NCBI GenBank assembly: GCA_902363825.1
Contig: CABJBK010000015.1
Span: 1-64,000 of the forward strand
Reading direction: 5' to 3'
DNA from: Lachnospiraceae bacterium
GTDB taxonomy: Bacteria > Bacillota > Clostridia > Lachnospirales > Lachnospiraceae
DNA: 64,000 bases
The position numbers were made by a program, and so were the translations under genes. This document shows positions 17,528 to 26,257 of this stretch, one piece after another. The number at the start of each line of letters is the position of its first letter. Position 1 is the stretch's first letter. Under the pieces are notes generated by a model, which was not told where the DNA came from, did no database searches, and saw only the letters and a program-made list of their open reading frames with translations.

Positions 17528-18487
17528 ATGGAGAGGGAAAAACAACTCGAATACAACAGACCGTGGATCTTGCAGCGGGCAGATCCTTATGTATACAGAC
17601 ATACGGACGGCTGGTATTATTTTACGGCATCGGTACCTGCCTACGACGGGATCTGCCTGCGCCGGGCAAAAACACTCGCGGAGCTGCCGGAGGCAGAGGA
17701 AGTGGAAGTGTGGCATAAGCATGAGAGCGGGATCATGAGTGAACATATCTGGGCGCCGGAGCTGCATTACCTGTTCGGAAAATGGTATCTCTATTTTGCA
17801 GGCGGAGAAAAAGAAGATGTATGGAAAATACGACCGTATGTCTTGGAGTGCGCGGATGAAGATCCGCTTGCGGGAACCTGGAAAGAGCTTGGAATGATGA
17901 AACGGGCGGATGAGGATGAGTTCTCGTTTACCGCGTTTTCGCTGGATGCGACCGTATTTGAAAATAAAGGAAATTACTATTATGTCTGGGCGGAAAAGGT
18001 GGGAACCGGCAAACAGATCTCCAACCTTTATATTGCGCAGATGGAAGCACCGGATCGGTTAAAGACAGTGCAGGTACTGCTTACCACGCCGGATTACGAC
18101 TGGGAACGGATCGGGTTCTGGGTCAATGAGGGCCCGGCGGTGTTAAAGCGGGACGGAAAGATCTATCTTACCTATTCCGCAAGCGAGACGGGGATCTGTT
18201 ACTGCGTCGGAATGCTTTCTGTGGATGAGGATGCGGATCTTTTGGATCCAAGACAGTGGAAAAAGGAGCGTTATCCGGTGTTAAAGACCGATGAGTCGCT
18301 TGGGATCTACGGACCGGGACACAACTCGTTTACCCGGGACGAGGCGGGAAATGATGTTATGATCTATCATGCGCGGACAGAGCGGGAGATCGTGGGGAAT
18401 CCGCTCTATAATCCGAACCGGCACGCAATGGTGATGCGTGTGCGCTGGGATGAGGCAGGGCGGCCGCTGTTTTCGTATGAAACTTAA
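17528..18487 (+). CDS. Glycoside hydrolase family 43, probable intracellular exo-alpha-L-arabinofuranosidase
   Basis: The 319-residue single-domain enzyme has no signal peptide. The five-bladed propeller motifs of GH43 are visible: catalytic base Asp in RADPYVYR (about residue 19), the pKa-modulating Asp in LDATVF near residue 140, and the acid Glu in NEGPAVL near residue 200. A cytoplasmic GH43 beside an importer most likely releases arabinose from imported short arabino-oligosaccharides, though xylosidase activity is possible. AGGTGG lies 5 bases before the ATG. GH127 and GH51 enzymes follow in the same direction. Confidence 0.85.
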   Translation: MEREKQLEYNRPWILQRADPYVYRHTDGWYYFTASVPAYDGICLRRAKTLAELPEAEEVEVWHKHESGIMSEHIWAPELHYLFGKWYLYFAGGEKEDVWKIRPYVLECADEDPLAGTWKELGMMKRADEDEFSFTAFSLDATVFENKGNYYYVWAEKVGTGKQISNLYIAQMEAPDRLKTVQVLLTTPDYDWERIGFWVNEGPAVLKRDGKIYLTYSASETGICYCVGMLSVDEDADLLDPRQWKKERYPVLKTDESLGIYGPGHNSFTRDEAGNDVMIYHARTEREIVGNPLYNPNRHAMVMRVRWDEAGRPLFSYET

Positions 18488-18498
18488 AGGAGGGCAAC

Positions 18499-20439
18499 AT
18501 GAACCAGAGGAGAAGGAATGTTTTACCATTAAATAAAGTTAAGGTGGATGATTTTTTCTGGAATAAGTATACCAGACTTGTGACGGATCAGATCATACCG
18601 TATCAGTGGGAGGCGTTAAATGACCGCGTTGAGGATGCGGAGCCGAGCCACTGCATCAAAAATTTTGAGATCGCGGCGGGGCTTCGTGAGGGAGAATTTA
18701 AGGGCGCTGTTTTTCAGGATACCGATCTTGCCAAGTGGCTTGAGGCGGTCGCGTATTCACTTGCCTATGAACCGGATGCCGAGCTGGAAAAACGCGCGGA
18801 CGCGATGATCGATCTGATCGGAAAGGCGCAGCAGCCGGACGGATATCTGGATACTTACTTTATCATCAAGGAGCCGGATAAGAAATTCTGCAATCTGAGA
18901 GAAGGGCATGAGCTTTATACCGCAGGACATTTTATGGAGGCGGCGGTTGCCTATTATCAGGTGACCGGAAAAGAGAAATTCCTGCACATCATGCAGCGTG
19001 TGGCGGATCTGATCTGTGAGGTATTTCACCAGGAAGCCTTTCAGCAGGCAGTACCGGGCCATGAGGAGGTGGAGATCGGGCTGATCCGGCTGTATCAGGT
19101 GACCGGAGAGCGGCGTTACCTTGAGATGGCAAAGGATTTTGTGGACCGGCGCGGAACGGAGCCGAATTATCTGATCCATGAGAGCGAAAAGGAGAGCTGG
19201 ATCGATATCTTTAAGGATGTCAATCCGTTTTTCCCGCAGTATTCCCAGTGCCATAAGCCGGTGCGTATGCAGGATACGGCAGAAGGCCATGCGGTGCGCG
19301 CGGTGTATCTTTACTGCGCGATGGCGGATCTCGCGTATGAATATCAGGATGAGGGACTGCTTCATGCCTGCGAAAAACTCTATGACAACATCATAAAAAA
19401 GAGAATGTATCTGACCGGCGGGATCGGAAGCTCCGGCGCGTATGAACGGTTTACCACGGATTACGACCTGCCGAATGATACCAATTACGCGGAGAGCTGC
19501 GCGTCGATCGGGCTTGCGCTTTTTTGTCGAAGAATGCTTGCGATTACCGGAGAAGAAAAATATGCGGAGACGATGGAGTGTGCATTGATGAATACAGTGA
19601 CTGCCGGGATCGCACTGGATGGAAAAAGCTTCTTTTATGTAAATCCGCTGGAAGTCTGGCCGGATAACTGTATGGATCACACTTCCATGGCACATGTGAA
19701 GCCGGTACGCCAGAAATGGTTTGGCTGCGCATGCTGTCCGCCGAATATCGCGAGGACACTGGCGTCCCTCGGAGAGTATGTGTACGCGACCCAAGAAAAT
19801 GATCTGTGGGTCAACCTTTTTGTAGGTGGAGAGGCAGAGGCCTCTTTTGGCGGAATCCCGGTAAAAGCAGAGGTTGAGACGCGTTTCCCGTTTGAAGGGA
19901 AAGTGAAACTTGCGCTGACTGCAGAGAAGGAAGCGAAAGGAACGATCCGGCTTCGCATTCCGTCCTATGCAAGTGAAATTTCACTGAGCTGTGATGGGAA
20001 AACGGTCACGGCAGAAGCTGGAAGCTATGCGAAGATCCCGTTTGAGGGGACAAAGAAAGAGATAACCCTTTCCTTTGTGATGCCTCCACATTTTGTCTAT
20101 GCGAATCCCAAGGTGCGCGCGGACGCCGGGAAAGTGGCAGTGAAACGGGGACCGCTCGTATATTGCATGGAACAGGCGGATAATGGGGAAAACCTGTCGA
20201 ATCTGTTTGTGGATACCACAGTGGAACCGGTTGTAACGTATGAAAGCGGTCTGCTCGGCGGAACAGATGTCATCAGACTTTCCGGGAAGCGCATGGACGC
20301 GGAAGCGTGGAGCTCGGATGCGCTGTACGCGGAAAAGCGTGTACCGTTAAAAGAGACAGAACTGACCCTGGTACCTTACTGCTACTGGGGAAACCGAAAG
20401 ACCGGAGAAATGCAGACCTGGATGAAGTTCCTACAATAG
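18499..20439 (+). CDS. Glycoside hydrolase family 127 beta-L-arabinofuranosidase
   Basis: The 646-residue protein belongs to the former DUF1680 family. The zinc/cysteine active site known from Bifidobacterium HypBA1 is intact: Glu in AYERFT (acid/base), Glu and Cys in AESCAS, and the CACC cysteines in FGCACCPPN, of which the first of the final pair is the nucleophile. The N-terminal segment VDDFFWNKY is typical. It removes beta-linked L-arabinofuranose, found in plant hydroxyproline-rich glycoproteins and some pectins, complementing the alpha-specific GH43/GH51 neighbours. It has no signal peptide, so the substrate is probably imported. The start has AAAGGAGGG 8 bases upstream. Confidence 0.93.
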   Translation: MNQRRRNVLPLNKVKVDDFFWNKYTRLVTDQIIPYQWEALNDRVEDAEPSHCIKNFEIAAGLREGEFKGAVFQDTDLAKWLEAVAYSLAYEPDAELEKRADAMIDLIGKAQQPDGYLDTYFIIKEPDKKFCNLREGHELYTAGHFMEAAVAYYQVTGKEKFLHIMQRVADLICEVFHQEAFQQAVPGHEEVEIGLIRLYQVTGERRYLEMAKDFVDRRGTEPNYLIHESEKESWIDIFKDVNPFFPQYSQCHKPVRMQDTAEGHAVRAVYLYCAMADLAYEYQDEGLLHACEKLYDNIIKKRMYLTGGIGSSGAYERFTTDYDLPNDTNYAESCASIGLALFCRRMLAITGEEKYAETMECALMNTVTAGIALDGKSFFYVNPLEVWPDNCMDHTSMAHVKPVRQKWFGCACCPPNIARTLASLGEYVYATQENDLWVNLFVGGEAEASFGGIPVKAEVETRFPFEGKVKLALTAEKEAKGTIRLRIPSYASEISLSCDGKTVTAEAGSYAKIPFEGTKKEITLSFVMPPHFVYANPKVRADAGKVAVKRGPLVYCMEQADNGENLSNLFVDTTVEPVVTYESGLLGGTDVIRLSGKRMDAEAWSSDALYAEKRVPLKETELTLVPYCYWGNRKTGEMQTWMKFLQ

Positions 20440-20461
20440 AAGGAGAAAGGAAGGTTGTGCG

Positions 20462-22000
20462 GTGGAAAGAAGAAAAACACTATGCGCAGTCGGAGCGGTT
20501 GCGCTTGCGGCAGTGCTTGCCGGCTGCGGGGATGTGACGGACAATGAGGTGCCGGTGGATCAGGTGAAAAAAGGTTCGGTTCATGCAGGCGCGGCGATCC
20601 ATGACCCGCAGCTTCTGGTCGGAGAGGACGGAACTTATTATCTGTTCGGGAGTCATATGGCGGCAGGAACATCGGAGGATCTGGTGAACTGGGACAGTTT
20701 TGCGGATGGAGTGAGAAAGAGCAATCCGCTTTTTGACAATCTGTTCGACGAAGAGAAAGCGGCATTTTCCTATGTCGGGAAAAATGAGGACGGCGGCTAT
20801 TCTGTCTGGGCGCCCAATGTGATCTACAATAAGGCGATGGGCAAGTATGTGATGTATTTTTGTACGACCTCGAGCTACATCAAATCAAACCTCTGTTTCG
20901 CGACGGCGGATGATCCGAAAGGTCCCTATACCTATCAGGATACGATCCTTTATTCCGGGTTTACGTCACAGACGGCAAAACAGACGGATTTTTATGACGT
21001 CATGGGTGAGGATGTAAAGATCACAGACTATGTAAAACACGGGGGATTTAACAATATTGACTGGCCAAACTGCATCGACCCCGCGGTGTTTTATGATGCG
21101 GATGGAAAAATGTGGATGGTCTACGGTTCCTGGTCCGGCGGGATTTTCCTGCTGGAACTGGATGAGGAGACCGGATATCCGATCCATCCGGAGACGGATG
21201 AGGCGGACAATGTCAATAAATATTACGGAAAGCGGCTCTGCGGCGGCGGACACAATTCCATCGAGGGGCCGTATATCCAGTATGATGAAAAGAGCGGTTA
21301 TTATTATCTGCTCGTATCCTACGGCGGACTGAACCGGGATGGCGGTTATCAGATCCGGGAATTCCGCTCGGATCAGGTGGATGGTACCTATGTGGACGCA
21401 AAGGGACAGGAGATGCAAAAGGTCTTGGATCATTCCGAATACGGGGTGAAGATGATGGGCAACTATACACTGCCAAGTCTCGACGTGAGCTACATGGCAC
21501 CGGGCGGACAGTCGGCATTTACCGATACCGACGGAAAGATGTATGTGGTCTACCATCAGCGTTTTGATGATGGCACGGAGGGGCATGAACCGCGTGTACA
21601 CCAGCTTTTTGTGAATGAGGACGGCTGGCTTGTGGCAGCACCCTTTGCGGCATCGGGGGAGACTTTGAGTGAGAAAGGCTACCGGCAGAAAAATCTGACC
21701 GGAACCTATTATATCTTAAATCATGGAACCGGCATCAATGCGAAGGTCAAAAAAGGAAAAGAGGTCACGCTGCATGCGGATGGAAATATAGACGGCAGTC
21801 TGGAAGGCTCTTTTTCGGTGGAAGATGGAAGCAATTATGTGACAGTGACAGAAGACGGCGTGGATTATAAGGGCGTGATCATTGAAATGGATGATGAAGC
21901 CAGAAATCCGGTTTTATGTTTTTCGGCTGTCGGAGATAACAATGAGACGATCTGGGGCGTACATTATCTGAAGGAACACACGGCGTCCTATATGCAATGA
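20462..22000 (+). CDS. Extracellular GH43 endo-alpha-1,5-L-arabinanase, lipoprotein
   Basis: The 512-residue protein starts at GTG (GGAAGG 7 bases upstream) with a lipoprotein signal peptide ending in LAGC (Cys about residue 22). The GH43 propeller follows: catalytic Asp in IHDPQLLV (about residue 45), Asp in CIDPAVFYD, and Glu in NSIEGPYI. The last 100 residues form the small beta-barrel extension common to arabinanases (GH43_C). It is the only clearly surface-exposed hydrolase of the locus and would cut arabinan chains into oligosaccharides for the 14137 transporter. Function is well supported by family and context. Confidence 0.9.
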   Translation: MERRKTLCAVGAVALAAVLAGCGDVTDNEVPVDQVKKGSVHAGAAIHDPQLLVGEDGTYYLFGSHMAAGTSEDLVNWDSFADGVRKSNPLFDNLFDEEKAAFSYVGKNEDGGYSVWAPNVIYNKAMGKYVMYFCTTSSYIKSNLCFATADDPKGPYTYQDTILYSGFTSQTAKQTDFYDVMGEDVKITDYVKHGGFNNIDWPNCIDPAVFYDADGKMWMVYGSWSGGIFLLELDEETGYPIHPETDEADNVNKYYGKRLCGGGHNSIEGPYIQYDEKSGYYYLLVSYGGLNRDGGYQIREFRSDQVDGTYVDAKGQEMQKVLDHSEYGVKMMGNYTLPSLDVSYMAPGGQSAFTDTDGKMYVVYHQRFDDGTEGHEPRVHQLFVNEDGWLVAAPFAASGETLSEKGYRQKNLTGTYYILNHGTGINAKVKKGKEVTLHADGNIDGSLEGSFSVEDGSNYVTVTEDGVDYKGVIIEMDDEARNPVLCFSAVGDNNETIWGVHYLKEHTASYMQ

Positions 22001-22036
22001 CCGATCACGCAAAACGTAGAAAGAGAGGGAAAAACT

Positions 22037-23548
22037 ATGGCAAAATTACTGATCAATGAAAACAAGATGGAGGGAACGATCGCACCGGAGATTTACGGAC
22101 ATTTCAGCGAGCATCTGGGCAGATGTATCTATGAAGGGCTTTATGTGGGAGAAAACTCGGAGATCCCGAATGTCAATGGGATGCGCTGTGATGTGGTGGA
22201 CGCGTTAAAGGAGATCAAAGTTCCGGTACTGCGCTGGCCGGGCGGATGCTTTGCGGATGAATATCACTGGAAAGACGGTATCGGACCGAAAGCAGGACGT
22301 AAAAAAATGATCAATACACACTGGGGCGGCGTTGTGGAGGACAACAGCTTCGGAACACATGAGTATTTCGAACTCTGCCGCCAGCTCGGATGCAAAACCT
22401 ATGTAAACGGAAACCTGGGAAGCGGCACGGTGCAGGAGATGTCCGAGTGGGTAGAGTACATGACGTTTAACGGTGTTTCCCCGATGGCAGATTTAAGAAA
22501 GCAAAACGGACATGAGGAACCGTGGAAAGTGGATTACTTTGGCGTCGGCAATGAAAACTGGGGCTGTGGCGGAAACATGACACCGCAGTATTATGGAAAT
22601 GAATACCGCCGCTATCAGACTTACGTCCGCAACTATGACGGAGCGGCTCCGATCAAAAAGATCTGCTGTGGCGCGAACATCGATGATTACCACTGGACAA
22701 AGAATGTGCTGGATGTGGCGTTTGACCACACACCGGAACAGCTCCATGGATTTATGGACGGTATTTCCCTGCATTACTATGTACATCCGGAGGGATGGGA
22801 GATCAAGGGAAGTGCAACCGATTACGATGAGGAAGTATGGTATAAGACGTTAAACAAGGCATATTACATGGAGACGCTGGTAAGACGTCACAGTGACATC
22901 ATTGACCAGTACGATCCGGACAAAAAGGTCGGACTTATGGTAGATGAGTGGGGAACCTGGTTTGCCTGCGAGCCTGGAACCAATCCGGGATTCTTATATC
23001 AGCAGAGCACCGTGCGTGACGCTCTGGTGGCAGGTGTGACCTTAAATATCTTTAACAAGTACTGTGACCGTGTCAAGATGGCGAATATCGCGCAGATGGT
23101 CAATGTGCTTCAGGCCGTGATCCTGACCGAGGGTGAGAAGATGGTAAAAACACCGACCTACCATGTGTTCCATATGTACCGTCATCATCAGGGCGCGGAG
23201 CTTTTAAACAGTACACTGTCCGGAAGCGGAGAGGTTGGACCGGAAGAGTGGCGCGTACCAAATATTACAGAGTCTGTTTCCCGTGACAGGGATGGCGTGA
23301 TCACGATCACATTAAACAATCTGTCCGCGACAGCGGCAGAAAAAGTGGAGATCGCTTTTGCGGATCATGGTAAGAAATATGAGGTTGTGGAAGCAAATAT
23401 TGTGACCGATAAACAGATGCAGGCGCACAATACGTTTGAAGATCCGGATCATGTGACAGAACAGGCATTTACCGGATATGAGGTAACTGCGGATGGAATT
23501 ACGGTAACTCTGCCGGCGTGCAGCGTGACAGAGATCCGCGTAAAATAG
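22037..23548 (+). CDS. Glycoside hydrolase family 51 alpha-L-arabinofuranosidase
   Basis: The 503-residue intracellular enzyme has a (beta/alpha)8 barrel plus a C-terminal beta domain. The acid/base Glu is in GVGNENWG (residue 173) and the nucleophile Glu in VDEWGTW (residue 304). The signature RWPGGCF...YHWKDGIGP is complete. It releases L-arabinose from the non-reducing ends of arabino-oligosaccharides. There is no signal peptide. GAGAGGG precedes the ATG. With the GH43 and GH127 enzymes it completes hydrolysis inside the cell, and its product feeds araA. Confidence 0.95.
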   Translation: MAKLLINENKMEGTIAPEIYGHFSEHLGRCIYEGLYVGENSEIPNVNGMRCDVVDALKEIKVPVLRWPGGCFADEYHWKDGIGPKAGRKKMINTHWGGVVEDNSFGTHEYFELCRQLGCKTYVNGNLGSGTVQEMSEWVEYMTFNGVSPMADLRKQNGHEEPWKVDYFGVGNENWGCGGNMTPQYYGNEYRRYQTYVRNYDGAAPIKKICCGANIDDYHWTKNVLDVAFDHTPEQLHGFMDGISLHYYVHPEGWEIKGSATDYDEEVWYKTLNKAYYMETLVRRHSDIIDQYDPDKKVGLMVDEWGTWFACEPGTNPGFLYQQSTVRDALVAGVTLNIFNKYCDRVKMANIAQMVNVLQAVILTEGEKMVKTPTYHVFHMYRHHQGAELLNSTLSGSGEVGPEEWRVPNITESVSRDRDGVITITLNNLSATAAEKVEIAFADHGKKYEVVEANIVTDKQMQAHNTFEDPDHVTEQAFTGYEVTADGITVTLPACSVTEIRVK

Positions 23549-23576
23549 CAAAACGCGAAGAAAAAGAGGGATCGGA

Positions 23577-23825
23577 ATGGAGAAGCGGATCTGCCGGAAA
23601 TGCCTGCTTCAGGACATGGAAGGCGAAGAGGGCAAAGCATATGTAAAAAAATACATAGATATTCTGCGGGAGGCGGACCGCGCGGAGGACGCGCTCTATG
23701 AGAAACGTCTTATGACGTGCCGTTCCTGTGATTATCTGACGGAGGCGACCTGTCAGGCATGCGGCTGTTATGTGGAACTGCGCGCGGCGGCAAAACGGGC
23801 GGGTTGTCCCTATAAGAAATGGTGA
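23577..23825 (+). CDS. Cysteine-rich small protein (DUF6171-like)
   Basis: The 82-residue protein has nine cysteines. They form CRKC near the N-terminus, a CRSC...CQACGCY cluster in the C-terminal half, and a final CPYKKW. The spacing fits zinc-ribbon or Fe-S coordination. Small proteins of this kind are common in Lachnospiraceae and annotated only as DUF6171; that name is from memory. It is the last gene of the hydrolase run, 28 bases after the GH51 gene, and is followed by a terminator. Function unknown. Confidence 0.75.
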   Translation: MEKRICRKCLLQDMEGEEGKAYVKKYIDILREADRAEDALYEKRLMTCRSCDYLTEATCQACGCYVELRAAAKRAGCPYKKW

Positions 23826-23836
23826 TTTCTGCTAAT

Positions 23837-23874
23837 AAAAAATTGCTCAGACCTTACGGTCTGGGCAATTTTTG
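23837..23874. terminator. Bidirectional terminator
   Basis: AAAATTGCTCAGACC pairs with GGTCTGGGCAATTTT around TTAC, with T-runs on both strands. It ends the arabinan hydrolase transcript and the convergent ArsR-type regulator. Confidence 0.9.
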
Positions 23875-23885
23875 TCTGGGGAGTT

Positions 23886-24836
23886 TCAATCCCTTTCTTT
23901 CTGGCCGGTTGTCTCATTTTCCATAGGCGCGTAATTGATGCTGATCTGGATATCCTGGCTGTAATTGCCGAAAGATTTTCCAAAGATCGTAAGACCGCCC
24001 ACATGTTCCGCGTTCTCGTCCACGCCGAGGCGCAGCTTGATCGTGCTGCGGTAATCCAGATCAAACTGGTTGATCGTGACATCGGAGATCTTTAACCCGT
24101 CAATGAAAGTGCCGTAGCGGTTGATGACAAGAAGCTTTAAGAGCCCGTACTGATTCCAGTTCGGATACCACCAGTCCGGGGTGAAGATGCCCTTGACATT
24201 GCCGCCAAAATCGCCGGGAGAAGTCCAGGAACCGATAAACACGTCATTTAAATAAAAACTGATGTCGGAAGGCCAGACGTCATTGACACCGGGAGCTTCC
24301 GAGCTTAACTCCGCCGAGATCGTGAGCTGCGTGATCTTCTGGGAGAACGGGATAAAATTCGGGATCAGGTATTCCACATATCCCTTGGTAAACCAGAGGA
24401 TGTCCGCATTGTAGCGATCCGGATGGGCAAAGTAGCGCGGGTCGTCCACCTCGCCGATCAGCACGTTTGGTGTCGCAAGTCCGCAGGTCGGATAGACGTT
24501 ATAGTCCGAATAATGTCCGACCTTGACTTCGGTATTATATACATTTTCAGATTCTTCCGGGGGCTGGAGTTCGATCAGGATCTTATCGACATGAATAGAA
24601 CAGATCTTCTGATTGCCATGACCGGCGGATTCATTGGATGTCGTGACGATGCCGCAGGATTCCAGCTTCTTGATATGGCTGGTCAAGGCACCGTTTGTGA
24701 TGTTTAATTTATTCGCCAGTTCGTTCATGTTCATACTCTTGTTTTCCAGAAGTAATTTTACGATTTCCACACGGATTTCAGAGCCAAGTGCTTTGAAAAT
24801 ATCGAGGCCGTCATCTAAAGATAAAATATGAAGCAT
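23886..24836 (-). CDS. ArsR-type regulator with large C-terminal beta-rich domain
   Basis: The 316-residue product has an N-terminal winged helix (about residues 1-95) with an ArsR-like helix-turn-helix around EIRVEIVKLL and NELANKLNITNGALTSHIKKL. About 220 residues of Trp/Tyr/Asn-rich, probably beta-sandwich sequence follow. ArsR proteins are usually near 100 residues, so the extension is a separate domain, perhaps a carbohydrate sensor; that is inference. Start 24836 has AAGGAGG upstream; the upstream in-frame segment to 25031 is non-genic. It is divergent from araR and next to arabinan hydrolases, which suggests control of this locus. Confidence 0.8.
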   Translation of the reverse strand: MLHILSLDDGLDIFKALGSEIRVEIVKLLLENKSMNMNELANKLNITNGALTSHIKKLESCGIVTTSNESAGHGNQKICSIHVDKILIELQPPEESENVYNTEVKVGHYSDYNVYPTCGLATPNVLIGEVDDPRYFAHPDRYNADILWFTKGYVEYLIPNFIPFSQKITQLTISAELSSEAPGVNDVWPSDISFYLNDVFIGSWTSPGDFGGNVKGIFTPDWWYPNWNQYGLLKLLVINRYGTFIDGLKISDVTINQFDLDYRSTIKLRLGVDENAEHVGGLTIFGKSFGNYSQDIQISINYAPMENETTGQKERD

Positions 24837-24983
24837 ATTGTGTACCTCCTTCGTGAAATGCAAGCCGGTACGGATGTACATTTCTAATAAATAAATTATA
24901 AGGTTTTTCAAAAATCCGGTCAATACGAAATACAGTATTTTTGAAAAAATATTAAAGAATTTTAGAAAAATATAAAATATTAC

Positions 24984-25011
24984 GTGACAAGTGACCGGAA
25001 TGTGGTAAAAT
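24984..25011 (+). promoter_or_regulatory. Predicted araR promoter
   Basis: GTGACA (24984-24989) and TAAAAT (25006-25011) are separated by 16 bases. Transcription would begin inside the TACAAGT repeats, consistent with autorepression. Confidence 0.6.
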
Positions 25012-25014
25012 AAG

Positions 25015-25033
25015 TACAAGTAGAAGTACAAGT
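25015..25033 (+). promoter_or_regulatory. Putative AraR operator, direct repeat of TACAAGT
   Basis: Two TACAAGT half-sites (25015-25021 and 25027-25033) lie 12 bases apart, immediately downstream of the predicted araR -10 box. The same half-site occurs as an inverted repeat before araA. It resembles the half-sites of Bacillus AraR operators. Confidence 0.65.
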
Positions 25034-25088
25034 TTACAATGTGATGGATCCGTGAGCGTGATCCGCGAAGAATTGTGAGGAAATGCCT

Positions 25089-26201
25089 ATGCTGGAAGAG
25101 GAAAATACAAAGAAGCTGAAATATTACAAGTTGATGGAAGAACTAAAGGAGCAGATCGTAAGCGGAAAACTGCGGGCGGGGGACAAACTGCCCTCGGAGA
25201 ATGAACTCTCCAGGGCTTACGGTGTGAGCCGCCAGACCGTGCGCAAGGCGCTGCTCATTTTGGAAAACGCGGGTTATATTTATGCAGAGCATGGAAGGGG
25301 GACGTTCTGCTCGGAGCTGGTGCGCCATACAAGAACATCCAAAAACATTGCCGTGGTGACGACCTATCTGTCCGATTACATCTTTCCGCGCGTCATACAG
25401 GGGATCGATCATGTGATGACGGAAGCGGGGTACAGCATTCTGTTAAAGAACACCAAAAATTCCAGAAGACTGGAAGCAAGATGCCTCGAGGAACTGTTGA
25501 AAAAAGACATCGACGGGCTGATCATCGAACCGAGTAAGAGCCAGATCTACTGCAGACATATGAACCTGTACCAGAAGCTCGATGAATTTCAGATCCCGTA
25601 TGTGTTTATCCAGGGATGTTTCCGGCAGATGGAGGATAAGCCGCAGATTCTGATGGATGATTGCAAGGGCGGCTATCTGATCACGAAGTATCTGATCGGG
25701 CTTGGACACCGTGAGATCCTAGGTGTGTTTAAGGCAGATGATACACAGGGGCAGAACCGGCATAAGGGGTATGTGCGGGCGCTCCAGGAGGCAGGGCTTT
25801 CCTATGATCCGGATCATGTCGTGTGGTTTTACACGGAAGACCGGGCGATCCATCCCTATGAGCGGATCCGGCAGATGGCAGAAGCGGGAGAGCAGATGGA
25901 CGCGGTGGTCTGCTACAATGACCAGATCGCGGTGGAAGTGATCCGGGCGCTGACGGAAGCCGGCCGGTCGGTTCCGGATGATGTCTCGGTTACCGGATAC
26001 GACAATTCCTTTATTGCGGAGAGCAGCGCGGTGAAGCTTACCACGATCGCGCATCCGCAGGAAAAACTCGGGGAAATGGCTGCGGAGATGCTGCTTTCCC
26101 TGATGCGTGACGGACAGCCGGCAGGTGGAAATGACCGGATTCTGATCGAACCGGAGCTGGTGATCCGGGACTCCTGTAAAAGCAGAAAAAACAACTTGTA
26201 A
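25089..26201 (+). CDS. araR: Arabinose-responsive repressor AraR (GntR/LacI hybrid)
   Basis: The 370-residue protein has a GntR-type winged helix at residues 1-75 (KLPSENELSRAYGVSRQTVRKAL) and a LacI-like periplasmic-binding-protein domain from about residue 80 to the end (FPRVIQGIDHVM, CYNDQIAVEVIRAL, VTGYDNSF). This fusion is characteristic of AraR, which releases DNA when L-arabinose binds. ATG 25089 is preferred to 25083 because GAGG (25077-25080) is 8 bases away rather than 2. TACAAGT half-sites flank the gene on both sides, and araA follows. Confidence 0.92.
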   Translation: MLEEENTKKLKYYKLMEELKEQIVSGKLRAGDKLPSENELSRAYGVSRQTVRKALLILENAGYIYAEHGRGTFCSELVRHTRTSKNIAVVTTYLSDYIFPRVIQGIDHVMTEAGYSILLKNTKNSRRLEARCLEELLKKDIDGLIIEPSKSQIYCRHMNLYQKLDEFQIPYVFIQGCFRQMEDKPQILMDDCKGGYLITKYLIGLGHREILGVFKADDTQGQNRHKGYVRALQEAGLSYDPDHVVWFYTEDRAIHPYERIRQMAEAGEQMDAVVCYNDQIAVEVIRALTEAGRSVPDDVSVTGYDNSFIAESSAVKLTTIAHPQEKLGEMAAEMLLSLMRDGQPAGGNDRILIEPELVIRDSCKSRKNNL

Positions 26202-26225
26202 AGACGACAATACAAGTTGTAAGAT
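26191..26225 (+). promoter_or_regulatory. araA promoter with overlapping AraR-type inverted repeat
   Basis: ACAACTTGTA (26191-26200) and TACAAGTTGT (26211-26220) form a perfect 10-bp inverted repeat with a 10-base spacer, overlapping the araR stop codon. A possible promoter lies within it: TTGTAA (26196-26201), 18 bases, TAAGAT (26220-26225). A bound repressor would cover the promoter. The repeat could also fold as a hairpin, but it lacks a T-run. Confidence 0.65.
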
Positions 26226-26257
26226 AAAAACAAACAGATAATCAGGAGGGATTTTAC

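Noticed and set aside
18757..19794. A 345-residue ORF on the minus strand opposite the GH127 gene.
   Set aside because: It is a composition shadow of the GC-rich plus-strand gene, rich in Arg, His and Ile with no recognisable family and no ribosome binding site.
24837..25031. N-terminal extension of the ArsR-type regulator up to 25031.
   Set aside because: The extra residues are translated from the AT-rich promoter region and look like random hydrophobic sequence; a strong AAGGAGG precedes the ATG at 24836.
25015..25033. Short tandem repeat suggesting a CRISPR-like array.
   Set aside because: Only two 7-base copies and no spacers of regular length; they are better explained as regulator half-sites. 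No CRISPR array was seen anywhere in the window.
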